A stretch of DNA of 64,000 nt, taken from contig CAVXSP010000001.1 in the NCBI GenBank assembly GCA_963764505.1, forward strand, positions 1,984,001 to 2,048,000. Direction: 5' to 3'. The notes under the pieces were generated by a model. That model was not told the DNA's origin and made no database searches. It saw nothing but the letters and a program-made list of their open reading frames with translations. Shown in pieces: positions 37,910-46,230 of the stretch. The DNA comes from CAVXSP01 sp963764505. GTDB taxonomy: Bacteria; Acidobacteriota; Vicinamibacteria; Vicinamibacterales; SCN-69-37. A program made the translations under genes and the position numbers. Within the stretch, counting starts at the first letter, position 1, and every line of letters begins with the position of its first letter.

Positions 37910-39000
37910 GAGGCCCAGGTCGATTTCTTCAAAGGCGCGCCGACCCTGGAGCCGCGCACGGGGGAATGGCGTCGCCCGTGGGTCTTTCGGATGACGTTGT
38001 GCCACTCGCGGCACGGCTACGAAGAAGCGGTGTGGGATCAGAAGCTCGAGACGTTTCTCCGGCTGCACGAGCGCGCGTTCCGCGACTTCGGGGGCGTCCC
38101 GAAGGTGATTCGCCACGACAATCTCAAAGCCGCCGTCGTCCGCGCGTGCTTCTACGATCCCGACAGTCACGAGGTCTACCTCGCGTTCGCTCGGCACTGG
38201 GGCTTCACGCCCTTGCCGACGCAACCGCGCCATCCGCAAGAAAACGGGAAGCAGGAGCGGAGCGGGGGCTACGTGAAGGGCAACGCGCTGAAGGGCCGTC
38301 GGTTCGACAGCCTCGAGGCGCACAATGCCCATCTGCGCCACTGGAATCGGACGGTGGCGCGGCTCCGCATTCACGGCACGACGCGGCGCCAGGTGTGGAC
38401 GCACTTCGTCGAGATGGAGCAACGCGTGCTGCAGCCGCTCGCCGCGACCGCGTTTCCGCTCTTCACGGCCGGCGAGCGCACCGTGCACGCCGACGGCCAC
38501 GTCGAAGTGGACGGCAGCTTCTATCCCGTCCCCCTGGCTCTGCTCGGGCGAAAAGTCCGCGTGCAGTGGGACACGCACCTGGTCCGCGTGTTTCACGCGG
38601 AGGCGCTCGTGGCGGTCCACAAGAAATCGCCGCCGGCCTGTTCGCGCCGCGTCCCGGCGAGGCCGAGACCTCGACGCGCCAACAGGCGTTTGTCGATCGC
38701 TTGCTCGGGCAGTGCGCGCGCGTCGGTCCGGCCTTGGCGCAATGGGCCGAAGCGGCCCTGGCAGCCCGTGGCGTCCGCGCGCTGCGGTTGATTCAAGGCG
38801 TCCTCGGATTGACGCGGCGGCATCCGCGCGAGCAGGTGCTGCGCGCCATCAGCGAGGCCCAGGCCCGCCAGCATTTCCGCTATCAAACCATTCGTCAGCT
38901 CGTCGAGCGGACGCCGACGCCCGCGGCGCCGGCGCTCGTCCACGACGATCCGGCGATTCGTCCGATGACCCAATACACCCTGGAGGATTTCTTGCGATGA
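37910..39000 (+). pseudogene. istA: istA transposase, 3' part (one frameshift)
   Basis: It resumes with EAQVDFFKGAPTLEPRTGEW, where the Asp is the first DDE residue. Next come LCHSRHGYEEAVWDQKLETF and VIRHDNLKAAVVRACFYDPD (second Asp region). HPQENGKQERSGGYVKGNAL holds the catalytic Glu. An indel near 38635 shifts the frame into AGLFAPRPGEAETSTRQQAF, which runs to QYTLEDFLR and TGA at 39000. The rve core is complete, but the protein is cut from its DNA-binding N-terminus by the RIT element. istB starts inside the stop (ATGA). Confidence 0.88.
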
Positions 39001-39317
39001 ATGCTCAGCTCACCACGCGCTTACGTCACCTTCGGCTGTCCGGCATGGTCGATGCCTTACCCGGGCGCATCGCCCAAGCCGAAGCCGCGCCGTTGCCGCA
39101 TCTGGAATTCTTGGAGTTGCTCGTGGAGGACGAGCTCGGGCGCCGGGCCGATCGGCTGTATGCGCGCCGCCTGAAACAGGCCGGCATCGTCACGGTCACC
39201 AGCCTGGCCGACTTCGACTGGAGTTTCAATCCGAAGATGCCGAAGGCCAAGCTCGTCGAGCTGGCGAGCGCCCGGTTCGTCAGTACGCACGGCGGCGTCC
39301 TCCTCATCGGCCCGCCC
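38997..39317 (+). pseudogene. istB: istB helper ATPase, 5' part (interrupted in the Walker A motif)
   Basis: It begins MNAQLTTRLRHLRLSGMVDA with the N-terminal helical region of IstB, including LEFLELLVEDELGRR and FDWSFNPKMPKAKLVELASA. It stops at GGVLLIGPP, the first half of the P-loop. A serine-recombinase element follows. The remainder (GVGKSHMATA...) begins at 41917. IstB drives IstA target capture, so this break disables transposition. Confidence 0.9.
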
Positions 39318-39344
39318 GCCCCTGCGACATACTGCTATTCCTCG

Positions 39345-41435
39345 CTATCTCTCTGAAAACATGGCGGGCTGGCGTTCGCTGGCGTGAGTTTGCGGAACGC
39401 GGACACGGTGTTTGATTGCCGTGACGGCCCGCCGCACGGCGTCAGACGTGAGTGCGTCACGCGAGATCTCCCAGGGCGCACAGGGAACGACCTGGCGCGC
39501 AGGCAATTGCCGGGTGGTAATCAAGCGACGGACCGTTGTCGCACTGACACCGAGATGACGTGCCGCGTCCTCAAGCGTCAGATGCTCGCGCGGCTGGCTG
39601 AGATCACAGGCGGCGATGTCATGACTATCACGGGCAGAGCGGACGCGGCCTTCGGTCCACGTATTCCCGACGCCCGTGCGCAGCCCAAGGCGGTTGAGGG
39701 TCACGGCAATCTGTTCATCGGCGCAGGTGGTTGCCATCTGCCGGATGACGTCGATCGCGTCGAGGCTCGTGCAGCGTCCGTGTCGCCCCGTTGCGTTCCG
39801 GTTCACCTGCAGTTCCGAATGCCGCCCCCCGGTCCAGTGAATGAGTAACACGATCGTGCGCTGCGCCTCGTCGACGTTGGCCACGATTTCCTGAATCAGG
39901 ATGCGCACGATCCGTTGCTTCAGTCGCATGTCGGTGGTCGGGGCATGCCACACGGCCGGCAGATCCTGCGCCAGACTCACCAGCACCGCTCGGTCGGGAA
40001 TGGGGACCGCAGGCTGTGATCGATCCATCGTCTCGAGTTGCTCCGTCAAGACGCGGGCTTTCTGCAGCGCGCCATTCCAGCGCGCCTCCAGTTCCGCCGC
40101 GACGAGTCGATTGTCAGGATCGACCGCTTCATACCGGCGGGCCGCGAGCCGCGCGTCGTATCGTGCCTGCTCCACTTCCAACGCGAGGGCCTGCCGTTGC
40201 TCATCGCGTTGACGTCGAAGGTGGTCCGCGGCCTCCAGCGCCGCCTCGACGGCGTTGCCACTGATGGCGTGGAGCACCTCGTTGGCGATGGCTTCGTCGG
40301 TCTTCAGGCCGCCGAAAGAGATGCACCGTCGCTCGCCATGGTTGATGTGCGCGCCGAGGCAGTGGTAGCGCGGGACTCGTCCGCCAATCCCGCAGTAGGT
40401 CACGTGCAGCATGCGGCCGCATCGCCGACAGCGCAGCAGACCCGCGAGCAACGCGCGGCCGCCACGACCGGCTTTGCGCTCCATCCGCGATTTCATGTTC
40501 GTGTTCGCCGCCAGGATCGCTTGATGGCGTTCATAGTGCGCCCACGAAATGTACGCGGGGTGATGATCGCGAAGCAAGACCATCCACGCGGACGGCGGCT
40601 TCCGATGGCCGACGGTCTTGCGGGCGCGGCCGGCGACAATGCGCGTCCGCGCTTCCGTCTTGCCGAACACGTAGGCGCCGGCGTACATCGGATTGGTCAG
40701 AATGCCGAGAATGCTGTGATAGACCGGCAGCTTCCAGACCACCGTGGCCTCGCCAGGGGCTCGAGCGAAGGCCGGCAATTCGATTTGCTCTTGTCGATAC
40801 CAGAGCAGGACCTGACGCGCACTGCCCAGCTCCGTCATCTTGGTGAAGACCATGTGGATCGCCTGTTGGACGCGGCGATCAGGGTCCAAGTCGATTCGAC
40901 CGCTCGATGTCCAACACAACCCGACCGGCAACAGGATCCGCAGCTCGCCTCGATGCGCTTTCTGCCGAATGGCCTCCAAGGACCGTTGGCGGAGTAAGTT
41001 CAGCTCGAATTCACTCATGGTGCCTTTCAGGCCCAGGAGCAAGCGGTCGTTGATGAGGCCGGGATCGTACACGCCATCCGGATCGATGACGACCGCGCCT
41101 ACCATGCCGCACAACTCGATCAAGTGGTGCCAATCGCGGCCGTTCCGCGCCAAGCGCGACGCTTCGATACAGAAGACGGCGCCCACCTCGCCCGTGCAGA
41201 CTTCCGCCACGAGTCGCTGGAAGCCGGGGCGCTCAATGAGACCGGAACCCGATCGCCCGAGGTCCTCGTCAATGACCACGACGTCCTGAAAACCCAGCTC
41301 GCGGGCGTGATCAGCGAACCCATACTGGCGTCGTTGACTCTCTTGATTGTGGACGACCTGGCCGGGTGAGGATTGGCGAACGTACACAATCCCGCGGCGC
41401 CGAACACGGTCAGCGGTGAGCTTCGGATTCATCAT
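39345..41435 (-). CDS. Large serine recombinase
   Basis: A 696-residue site-specific recombinase. The resolvase domain (residues about 10-160) has the catalytic serine in GIVYVRQSSPGQV and the Arg-rich pocket EASRLARNGRDWHHLIE. The recombinase domain follows (YHSILGILTNPMYAGAYVFG). A zinc ribbon has LLRCRRCGRMLHVTYC and a second metal pair, GERRC. A long coiled coil then leads (LEVEQARYDARLAARRYE) to a C-terminal MerR/excisionase-like helix-turn-helix (LEDAARHLGVSATTVRRLIT). The terminal HTH may set directionality; that is inference. The 5' end overlaps a small gene. The frame is intact, in contrast to much of the window. Confidence 0.92.
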   Translation of the reverse strand: MMNPKLTADRVRRRGIVYVRQSSPGQVVHNQESQRRQYGFADHARELGFQDVVVIDEDLGRSGSGLIERPGFQRLVAEVCTGEVGAVFCIEASRLARNGRDWHHLIELCGMVGAVVIDPDGVYDPGLINDRLLLGLKGTMSEFELNLLRQRSLEAIRQKAHRGELRILLPVGLCWTSSGRIDLDPDRRVQQAIHMVFTKMTELGSARQVLLWYRQEQIELPAFARAPGEATVVWKLPVYHSILGILTNPMYAGAYVFGKTEARTRIVAGRARKTVGHRKPPSAWMVLLRDHHPAYISWAHYERHQAILAANTNMKSRMERKAGRGGRALLAGLLRCRRCGRMLHVTYCGIGGRVPRYHCLGAHINHGERRCISFGGLKTDEAIANEVLHAISGNAVEAALEAADHLRRQRDEQRQALALEVEQARYDARLAARRYEAVDPDNRLVAAELEARWNGALQKARVLTEQLETMDRSQPAVPIPDRAVLVSLAQDLPAVWHAPTTDMRLKQRIVRILIQEIVANVDEAQRTIVLLIHWTGGRHSELQVNRNATGRHGRCTSLDAIDVIRQMATTCADEQIAVTLNRLGLRTGVGNTWTEGRVRSARDSHDIAACDLSQPREHLTLEDAARHLGVSATTVRRLITTRQLPARQVVPCAPWEISRDALTSDAVRRAVTAIKHRVRVPQTHASERQPAMFSER

Positions 41436-41598
41436 CGCCTCCGTCCTCGGGATCGACGTGGGCGGCTCCGATTAGGAGTTCCACGAGGGCGCGGGTCAGC
41501 TCCGCCTGTCTGTCCTCCGGCACCACGCACGCCGGCGGCTGAAGCAGGGGGAGATTGAGCTGGATCGTGGCTGGCAATCGCGGGGCACGTGGCGTCAT
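41410..41598 (-). CDS. Small accessory protein of the serine-recombinase element
   Basis: 62 residues from ATG 41598, preceded by GGGAGGA. It reads MTPRAPRLPATIQLNLPLLQ, a PPACVVPEDRQAELTRALVE helix and an acidic C-terminus (DPEDGGDDESEAHR). It overlaps the recombinase start by 26 bases and the upstream gene's likely stop by ATGA, so the three form one translational unit. No known domain is recognised. The acidic helical tail would suit a protein partner of the recombinase, but this is a guess. Confidence 0.6.
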   Translation of the reverse strand: MTPRAPRLPATIQLNLPLLQPPACVVPEDRQAELTRALVELLIGAAHVDPEDGGDDESEAHR

Positions 41599-41875
41599 CG
41601 ACGTCCTCCCGCGGTGATCGTATCGACGACGCCTGATGTCCACCGTCGACGCCCCGCAGGGCATTGAGGAGATCGCGGAGCGTCAGGAGCGCGTCGACAG
41701 CGATGACGGGAGGGCCGAGTGTCGACTTCGCACTGGCGGAATCAAACATCCACGTCGGCAGCGCACAGAGCGTGTCGTCGGGGAGGCGGCAGAAAACGTG
41801 CTCCCCATGCCGATTCCGAGTGCGCCTCCACACCGGCAGCGTCTGGCCGTACAGCGGATGCCACCGGTGGTACAC
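41595..41875 (-). CDS. DUF5372-like small protein of the serine-recombinase element (probable indel)
   Basis: GTG at 41875 gives VYHRWHPLYGQTLPVWRRTR, then NRHGEHVFCRLPDDTLCALP, WMFDSASAKSTLG and VDALLTLRDLLNAL. The HPL.GQ....RR..RHG......DG....LP.WM pattern is that of the DUF5372 family, small proteins often found beside recombinases. One frame runs on to 41432. With one indel near 41650 it would instead end RRRWTSGVVDTITAGGRR at a TGA overlapping the next ATG, which fits the gene spacing better. Function unknown. Confidence 0.6.
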
Positions 41876-41916
41876 CGTGACCGTCTGAGAATGATGGGCA
41901 TCATGTAGCTGGGCCC

Positions 41917-42345
41917 CCAGGCGTCGGCAAATCGCACATGGCGACGGCCATCGCGGTCGGCGCGATCCGCGCCGGCCATCGCGCCCTCGTCCGCAGCACG
42001 TTCGACCTGGCGGCCGACTTCGCCCAGGCCGAAGCGACCGGCAGCCGGCGCGATTTCGTGCAGCAGCTCACGCGCGTCGACCTGCTCGTCCTCGAGGACT
42101 TCGGCATGAAGAAGCTCGGGCCCAGCGCCGCGGAGGATTTGTTGGAGATCTTCGTCCGGCGGCACGAAACGGGCTCGACACTGATCACGACAAATCGACC
42201 CACGCAAGATTGGGGCGTGTTTCTCGGCGACGTGCCCGCGGCCACCGCGATCCTGGATCGCTTCCTCGCGCACGCCACCATCGTCCAGATGACCGGCAAG
42301 AGCTATCGACTCCGCCGGCGCTCGAACGACGACGACCCGGCATGA
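41917..42345 (+). pseudogene. istB: istB helper ATPase, 3' part
   Basis: It continues from the split P-loop with PGVGKSHMATAIAVGAIRAG, then STFDLAADFAQAEATGSRRD and the Walker B LLVLEDFGMKKLGPSAAEDL. It ends with STLITTNRPTQDWGVFLGDV and the HATIVQMTGKSYRLRRR C-terminus. Joined to 38997-39317 it makes a normal IstB of about 250 residues. It lacks its own start and Walker A first half. Confidence 0.9.
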
Positions 42346-42517
42346 AGAGGGCCGTGGACGCTGCCGGCGCCGTGGACGCGGAGAGCACGCGCCCACCGCG
42401 CCTTGGAAATCGCTCCGCGATTTCCACAAGCGCCCACCGCCCATCCTGGCTATTTGTACAGAACGAACACGAAGACCGCGCTTGCGCGCGGCCACGGATC
42501 ACGCGATACTCACCGCC

Positions 42518-42576
42518 CCTGCCGCTGGCCGGTTTTCAAACGTTCCTCGCTGGCCGCATTTGAACGTTCGGTGACA
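42518..42576 (-). repeat. Right terminal inverted repeat of the IS21-type element
   Basis: The reverse complement reads TGTCACCGAACGTTCAAATG and onward to CCGGCCAGCGGCAGG. It matches the left end at 33810-33867 in most positions. Confidence 0.88.
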
Positions 42577-42584
42577 CTCACGAC
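42577..42584. repeat. Right 8-bp target site duplication (ctcacgac)
   Basis: Identical to 33802-33809 and directly outside the element's CA end. Confidence 0.85.
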
Positions 42585-42611
42585 AATTGCCGCGACTTGG
42601 ATCAGATCCAT
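42577..42611 (-). pseudogene. DUF2304 membrane protein, 5' fragment
   Basis: ATG at 42611 gives MDLIQVAAIVVSV, nearly the same as the start of the uninterrupted paralogue at 45132 (MDLIQIAAIFVSA). The IS21-type element cuts it after twelve codons. The rest is at 33452-33809. Confidence 0.82.
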
Positions 42612-42619
42612 CGGCGGTG

Positions 42620-42705
42620 TCATTTGACCGCGGGGCGCAGCGGCACCACGGTGCGATGCGGCACGAGCCGGGCGGTCGCCGCGTCCGCGCGGCGCCAGCC
42701 TGCCG
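42620..42705 (-). pseudogene. Remnant C-terminus of a GT2 glycosyltransferase
   Basis: The minus strand reads RRADAATARLVPHRTVVPLR and PAVK before a TGA. This matches the C-terminal end of the GT2 at 45123 (RRTCAAMARLVLHLTVVPLR, SAVK), and it sits in the same position just before a DUF2304 start. Nothing homologous continues beyond about 42705, so only the tail of the paralogous GT2 survives. Confidence 0.65.
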
Positions 42706-42775
42706 GTGGGCAGCATGAGCACGCGGCCGATCGGGTACGGGCTCGCGATCCGTCAGACTCTCTGGCGGGCTTGGA

Positions 42776-44182
42776 TCAAGTCGGCTGAGCGGAGCCGGTG
42801 ACGCCCCGGCTTCCGATCAGGAGGAAAGTGAGAACCGTGCTGGGCCAGAGTTGAATGAGCAGACGCGGACCGGCCGTGCTCAGCTGCCACCAGAGGTCGT
42901 GGGGTGTGATCAGCAAGATGGCGTAGTATCCGCACGCCGTCAGTGCCAAAGCGAGCCCCACGGCTCCTGCGAGTCGCAGGTCGCTTCCGCGACCGCGCAG
43001 GATCACGAACCCGGCGAAAAGGGCGAGCGCCCGCCAATCGAACATGCTGCGGGCCATCATCGAACAGAATCGCAGGATCTGGATGTGGCGGGATGGGTCC
43101 GTGAGACGAGGCCAAATCGTGCTCCATGACTGTCCCGCAAACAGATCGTTGGGCGCCCCCGTGTGGATCTTCATGGCGGTCATCGCGAAGGCGAACGGCA
43201 GCATGCCGGTCATCACGCGCGCCGCACGCGTCCTCGTCCAGCGGGATCCATCGTTCGGTCGACCGTAAACGAGTTGCACCGTCACGACCGTTGCGACAGC
43301 GAACAGCGCGCCCTCGTTCTTGGTCCAGAGAGCCGCGCCCGCAAGAAGGCCTGCGACGGTGAACCAGCGTAGACTGCCGCCGCGGCGAACTCCAAGAGCG
43401 ACCGCAATGAGCGCTCCAAGGTAGAAACAGCTCAGCGGGACGTCCGCATACTGCCAGGCGGACTGCAACAGGAACGACGGCATGACGAGCAAGGCGCCGG
43501 CGGCACATACGGCGGCGACGACGTCGCCGAACACCCACCCGGCACCGACGAGAAGGGCCATCGTCAGACTCCCGGCGATGGCCGCGGCGACCTGCGGGAC
43601 CTGCGTGGGCACTCCTTCGGAAAAGAGCCAGAACCGAGCGATCGTGAGCGGCAGGAGAAGGGGATAGTCCGGGTGGATCTCGGGCGCGCCGTGGGTCAGA
43701 AGGCGATCCCACGATGCGCCAGCCAATGCGAACCATCGGGCCTTGTAGTTCCACATCGCCCAGGCGTCCCAATTCCCGTGCGGCTGTGCGGATACCTGGA
43801 TCGCGAGGAAGATCGCGCTCGAGCCCAGGCAGGCGAGCCCCGACGCGGCCAACGCCATGCGAGACCAGCGACCGTGGAGATTCTGGAGCGGCGGTGCGGG
43901 TGCGTCGTTCGCGGGCGCGCGCCGCATTCGGCTCACGAGGAACAGCGCCATCGGCAACGCGAAATCGTAGGCGACGTACGCCGGACGCGCCGTCGACCCC
44001 GACGTCGCCACGAGCCAGATCAGATGCCAGAGCGAGTGCAAGGCCTCGCCAATCAGCAGGGCAAACGGCACGCCGAGCGCCATGCGACGACCGAGCGAAA
44101 TGTCGCGTGGAACGAGCCAGTTCACTACGATGCCGCCGGTGGCGGCAGCCGTCGACAGTCCGACGAGAACCCAGGCGCTCAC
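42776..44182 (-). CDS. GT-C family membrane glycosyltransferase (GT39-like)
   Basis: A 468-residue polytopic protein. After four N-terminal helices, a loop near residue 140 has QPHGNWDAWAMWNYKARWFA. The W-D-A-W and N-x-K-A-R pattern is seen in bacterial GT39-like mannosyltransferases. Eight or more helices follow, with EIHPDYPLLLPLTIARFW in a periplasmic loop and LWTKNEGALFAVATVV. It probably uses a polyprenyl-phosphate sugar such as the one made by the adjacent GT2. It overlaps the next gene on the same strand by ATGA. Confidence 0.75.
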   Translation of the reverse strand: MSAWVLVGLSTAAATGGIVVNWLVPRDISLGRRMALGVPFALLIGEALHSLWHLIWLVATSGSTARPAYVAYDFALPMALFLVSRMRRAPANDAPAPPLQNLHGRWSRMALAASGLACLGSSAIFLAIQVSAQPHGNWDAWAMWNYKARWFALAGASWDRLLTHGAPEIHPDYPLLLPLTIARFWLFSEGVPTQVPQVAAAIAGSLTMALLVGAGWVFGDVVAAVCAAGALLVMPSFLLQSAWQYADVPLSCFYLGALIAVALGVRRGGSLRWFTVAGLLAGAALWTKNEGALFAVATVVTVQLVYGRPNDGSRWTRTRAARVMTGMLPFAFAMTAMKIHTGAPNDLFAGQSWSTIWPRLTDPSRHIQILRFCSMMARSMFDWRALALFAGFVILRGRGSDLRLAGAVGLALALTACGYYAILLITPHDLWWQLSTAGPRLLIQLWPSTVLTFLLIGSRGVTGSAQPT

Positions 44183-44598
44183 GGCGGGCCTCCGCCTCGT
44201 TCGACCAGCGCGAGTCCAAGGTCCGGATGGGCGCGCACCGCGCCTCTCGACCCCGTCACGAACGCGCCGAGCGCTGCCTCGGTTGAGAAGTCGGCAATGA
44301 CGAATCGATGTTGATCCGATTCGTCGACCACGGCTGGCGCCAGGGCGTACAAGAGCACGAACCGCCGCTCTGCGAAGGCGGGGTCCGAGGGCGCGAGATC
44401 GCTCGCGTAGCCGAGGGTGCGTCCGTTCGGCACGACGTCGCTGAGCGAATCGTACCGATCGAAGAGACTATTGAACGACTGGACGTACGGACGGACCGGC
44501 CCGAGCCGGTTCGTGTCGCGTATTCGGACTGCGGTTGTCCACGCGGTCCACGCCGCCAGCGTCACGGCGAAGATACAGACGAGCCGGGCTCGCATCAT
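44179..44598 (-). CDS. Hypothetical membrane-anchored protein
   Basis: About 139 residues, starting MMRARLVCIFAVTLAAWTAW with one N-terminal membrane helix. A periplasmic domain follows with VQSFNSLFDRYDSLSDVVPN, FAERRFVLLYALAPAVVDES and HRFVIADFSTEAALGAFVTG. The pattern resembles small accessory proteins that sit beside GT-C enzymes and look like their soluble C-terminal domain, but no family is recognised. A longer start at 44628 is possible. It is translationally coupled to the GT-C gene downstream. Confidence 0.6.
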   Translation of the reverse strand: MMRARLVCIFAVTLAAWTAWTTAVRIRDTNRLGPVRPYVQSFNSLFDRYDSLSDVVPNGRTLGYASDLAPSDPAFAERRFVLLYALAPAVVDESDQHRFVIADFSTEAALGAFVTGSRGAVRAHPDLGLALVERGGGPP

Positions 44599-44643
44599 GC
44601 CGGAATCGAATCCACCGCCGATCCGCACCCACGTCCTGCCATT

Positions 44644-44782
44644 CGAGAACTACCGCGGTTCCCGGAATCGTGTAGTGCGCTGCAGGCCCGAATCCGAGCA
44701 GCGCGCCGGTGTGGTGGCGCGCGAGATCGCGAGTGAGGGCCTGCAGGGCACTACACGATTTCGGGAACCGCGGTAGTTCTCG
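44644..44782. repeat. 139-bp inverted-repeat element (MITE-like) at the 3' end of a DUF2304 gene
   Basis: Left arm 44644-44689 (CGAGAACTACCGCGGTTCCC onward) is the near-perfect inverse of 44738-44782, around a 48-base centre. The right arm supplies the last codons and stop of the DUF2304 gene (SSRTTAVPEIV). No transposase is present. It could be a non-autonomous insertion or a long hairpin terminator. Confidence 0.75.
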
Positions 44783-45132
44783 AGGAGCGCTGTTTCAGTT
44801 CCCGGATCTCCGCGTCGAGCAAGGCGGCGTCTTCGATCAGCCGCTCGATCTGCTGGCGCTGTCTCGAGACGACGACCGAGAACGAGACGGAGGCGAGGAA
44901 CACGAACAGAATGAGAACCAGCAGCAGCGCCGCGGGCGGATAGTAGATGCCGATGGCGAGCGCGATCCGATCGAGCGCACGCCGCGCGATCGGAGAAGCC
45001 CAGCAGCGCCAGCGCGCAGAGAATCCAGATGAACGCGTACTCCTCGGTGAGCTTCTGGCGCCGGACCAGGTCCAGCACGACCACGAGCAGCGTGGCGCTG
45101 ACGAAGATGGCGGCGATCTGGATCAGGTCCAT
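44749..45132 (-). CDS. DUF2304 membrane protein (uninterrupted copy; one frameshift)
   Basis: ATG at 45132 gives MDLIQIAAIFVSATLLVVVL, then DLVRRQKLTEEYAFIWILCA and LALLGFS, two helices with a basic loop. An extra C near 44985 shifts the frame. After correction it reads IARRALDRIALAIGIYYPPA, a third helix, and a C-terminal coiled coil VVVSRQRQQIERLIEDAALL. 128 codons. Genes of this family sit next to polyprenyl-phosphate GT2 enzymes and may help them flip or hold the lipid-linked sugar. The start overlaps the 3' end of the GT2. Confidence 0.85.
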
Positions 45133-45917
45133 GGGCCTCGTCTCTTGACCGCGCTGCGCAGCGGCACCACGGTGAGATGGAGCACGAGCCTGGCCATGGC
45201 CGCGCACGTCCGCCGGAGCGTCAGCGAGCTTCGGCCCTCCTGCCGCTCGCGCATCGTGACGGGCACGGAGACGACCCGCAGCCCGTTGCGGTGGAGGAAC
45301 AGGTGGAGCTCGGGTTCCGGGTAGCCGGAAGGGTGATGATCGGCGAGCACGTCCAGCGCGCGCGGCCCGAACGCCCAGAGGCCGGAGGTCGGATCGCTCA
45401 CCAGGCGTCCCGTCAGCAGCGTCAGCACGCGGCCGAGCAGGTAGTGGAGGAGCCGCCGGACGAACGGCACGGATGCCGGCCGCCGCCGGTTCAGGTAGCG
45501 CGACCCGACGGCCACGTCGGCCTGGCCGCGGCGGAGGGGCTCGAGCAGCGGCTCGACGAGGTCCGCGGGATGCTGCCCGTCGCTGTCCAGCCGGACGACG
45601 GCCTGGTAGCCCTGTCGGCGCGCCCATCGCAGGCCGGTGCGGATGGCGGCGCCCGTGCCGAGGTGGTGGCCGAGCCGCAGCCAGTGCACGCCGAGTCTCC
45701 TCAAGACCGCCGGCGTCGAATCGTCAGAGCCATCGTCGATGACGAGAATGTCGATGTCGGGAATGGCCCCACGGATCTCCGCGACCACGCCCGGGAGGCT
45801 CGCCGCCTCGTTGTAGGCGGGCATGAGGATCAGGGGGCGGAGCGTGGCCGGAACGGCCTCGGATCTGGGCGCCGGCGTCCTCCGGGCCAACCCTGGTATC
45901 GACGGGCCGCGACGCAC
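45123..45917 (-). CDS. GT2 glycosyltransferase (polyprenyl-phosphate sugar synthase-like)
   Basis: A 264-residue GT-A enzyme. LILMPAYNEAASLPGVVAEI, ILVIDDGSDDSTPAVLRRLG, the metal site VVRLDSDGQHPADLVEPLLE and VAVGSRYLNRRRPASVPFVR are all characteristic of the DPM1/GtrB group. LVSDPTSGLWAFG follows. There is no membrane domain of its own, so the adjacent DUF2304 protein may supply one. It would make a polyprenyl-phosphate sugar for GT-C enzymes such as that at 42776. Confidence 0.88.
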   Translation of the reverse strand: MRRGPSIPGLARRTPAPRSEAVPATLRPLILMPAYNEAASLPGVVAEIRGAIPDIDILVIDDGSDDSTPAVLRRLGVHWLRLGHHLGTGAAIRTGLRWARRQGYQAVVRLDSDGQHPADLVEPLLEPLRRGQADVAVGSRYLNRRRPASVPFVRRLLHYLLGRVLTLLTGRLVSDPTSGLWAFGPRALDVLADHHPSGYPEPELHLFLHRNGLRVVSVPVTMRERQEGRSSLTLRRTCAAMARLVLHLTVVPLRSAVKRRGPWT

Positions 45918-46230
45918 CTGATGCGGGGTCCACGGGACGGGAAGTCCCCATCCTCATCAGTGGCTTGACGGCGAGCTCGCGGGGCTCCATGGGCTGGTCC
46001 AAGTCGCTGGCGTGTTACACGCAAGAATCAGACCCTCAGGTATCTACCGGAGGGTCCGCTCCGCCTGCAAAATCCCCGCAATTCTACGCGCCGCCGCAGC
46101 CCCGGCGGGTGAAAAGTCTCCGCCGATGGTGAAAAAGTGCCAGTCAAGACGGCCCCGCCCGGTGCCCTGCCCGGAAACCGGGGGAGGACATCGGGCGGCA
46201 GTGGGGACCAGCGGCGGCCGACGGACAGGC
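45918..46230. other. Intergenic region without a supported gene
   Basis: 313 bases between the GT2 start and the end of the first cohesin gene. It holds the GT2 leader and short G-rich direct repeats (ggtgaaaagt / ggtgaaaaagtg near 46109-46140). No strong terminator hairpin with a T-run was seen after the cohesin gene. Confidence 0.4.

Larger units (their letters stand above)
39318..41916 (-). mobile_element. Serine-recombinase element inserted in istB
   Basis: About 2.6 kb between the istB halves. It carries three minus-strand genes (41875 to 39345) that overlap or abut. Both flanks encode Gly-Pro-Pro (GGC CCG CCC on the left, GGG CCC CCA on the right), so the crossover lies in a GC-only core shared by target and element, and its exact position cannot be fixed to the base. 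No long terminal repeats or tnpA gene are seen, consistent with integration by the large serine recombinase itself. Confidence 0.8.
33810..42576 (+). mobile_element. IS21-family element (8.77 kb) carrying two nested insertions
   Basis: The element begins TGTTAGCGAACG and ends CGTTCGGTGACA, the TG...CA termini of IS21 elements. It has 58-59 bp imperfect terminal inverted repeats and an 8-bp target duplication. Inside are istA and istB in the IS21 order with an ATGA-type overlap (38997-39000). istA is split by an element at 34396-37909 and istB by one at about 39318-41916. Without these the element would be about 2.65 kb, the usual size. As it stands neither transposition gene is intact, so the element is probably immobile unless the insertions excise. 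Confidence 0.88.
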
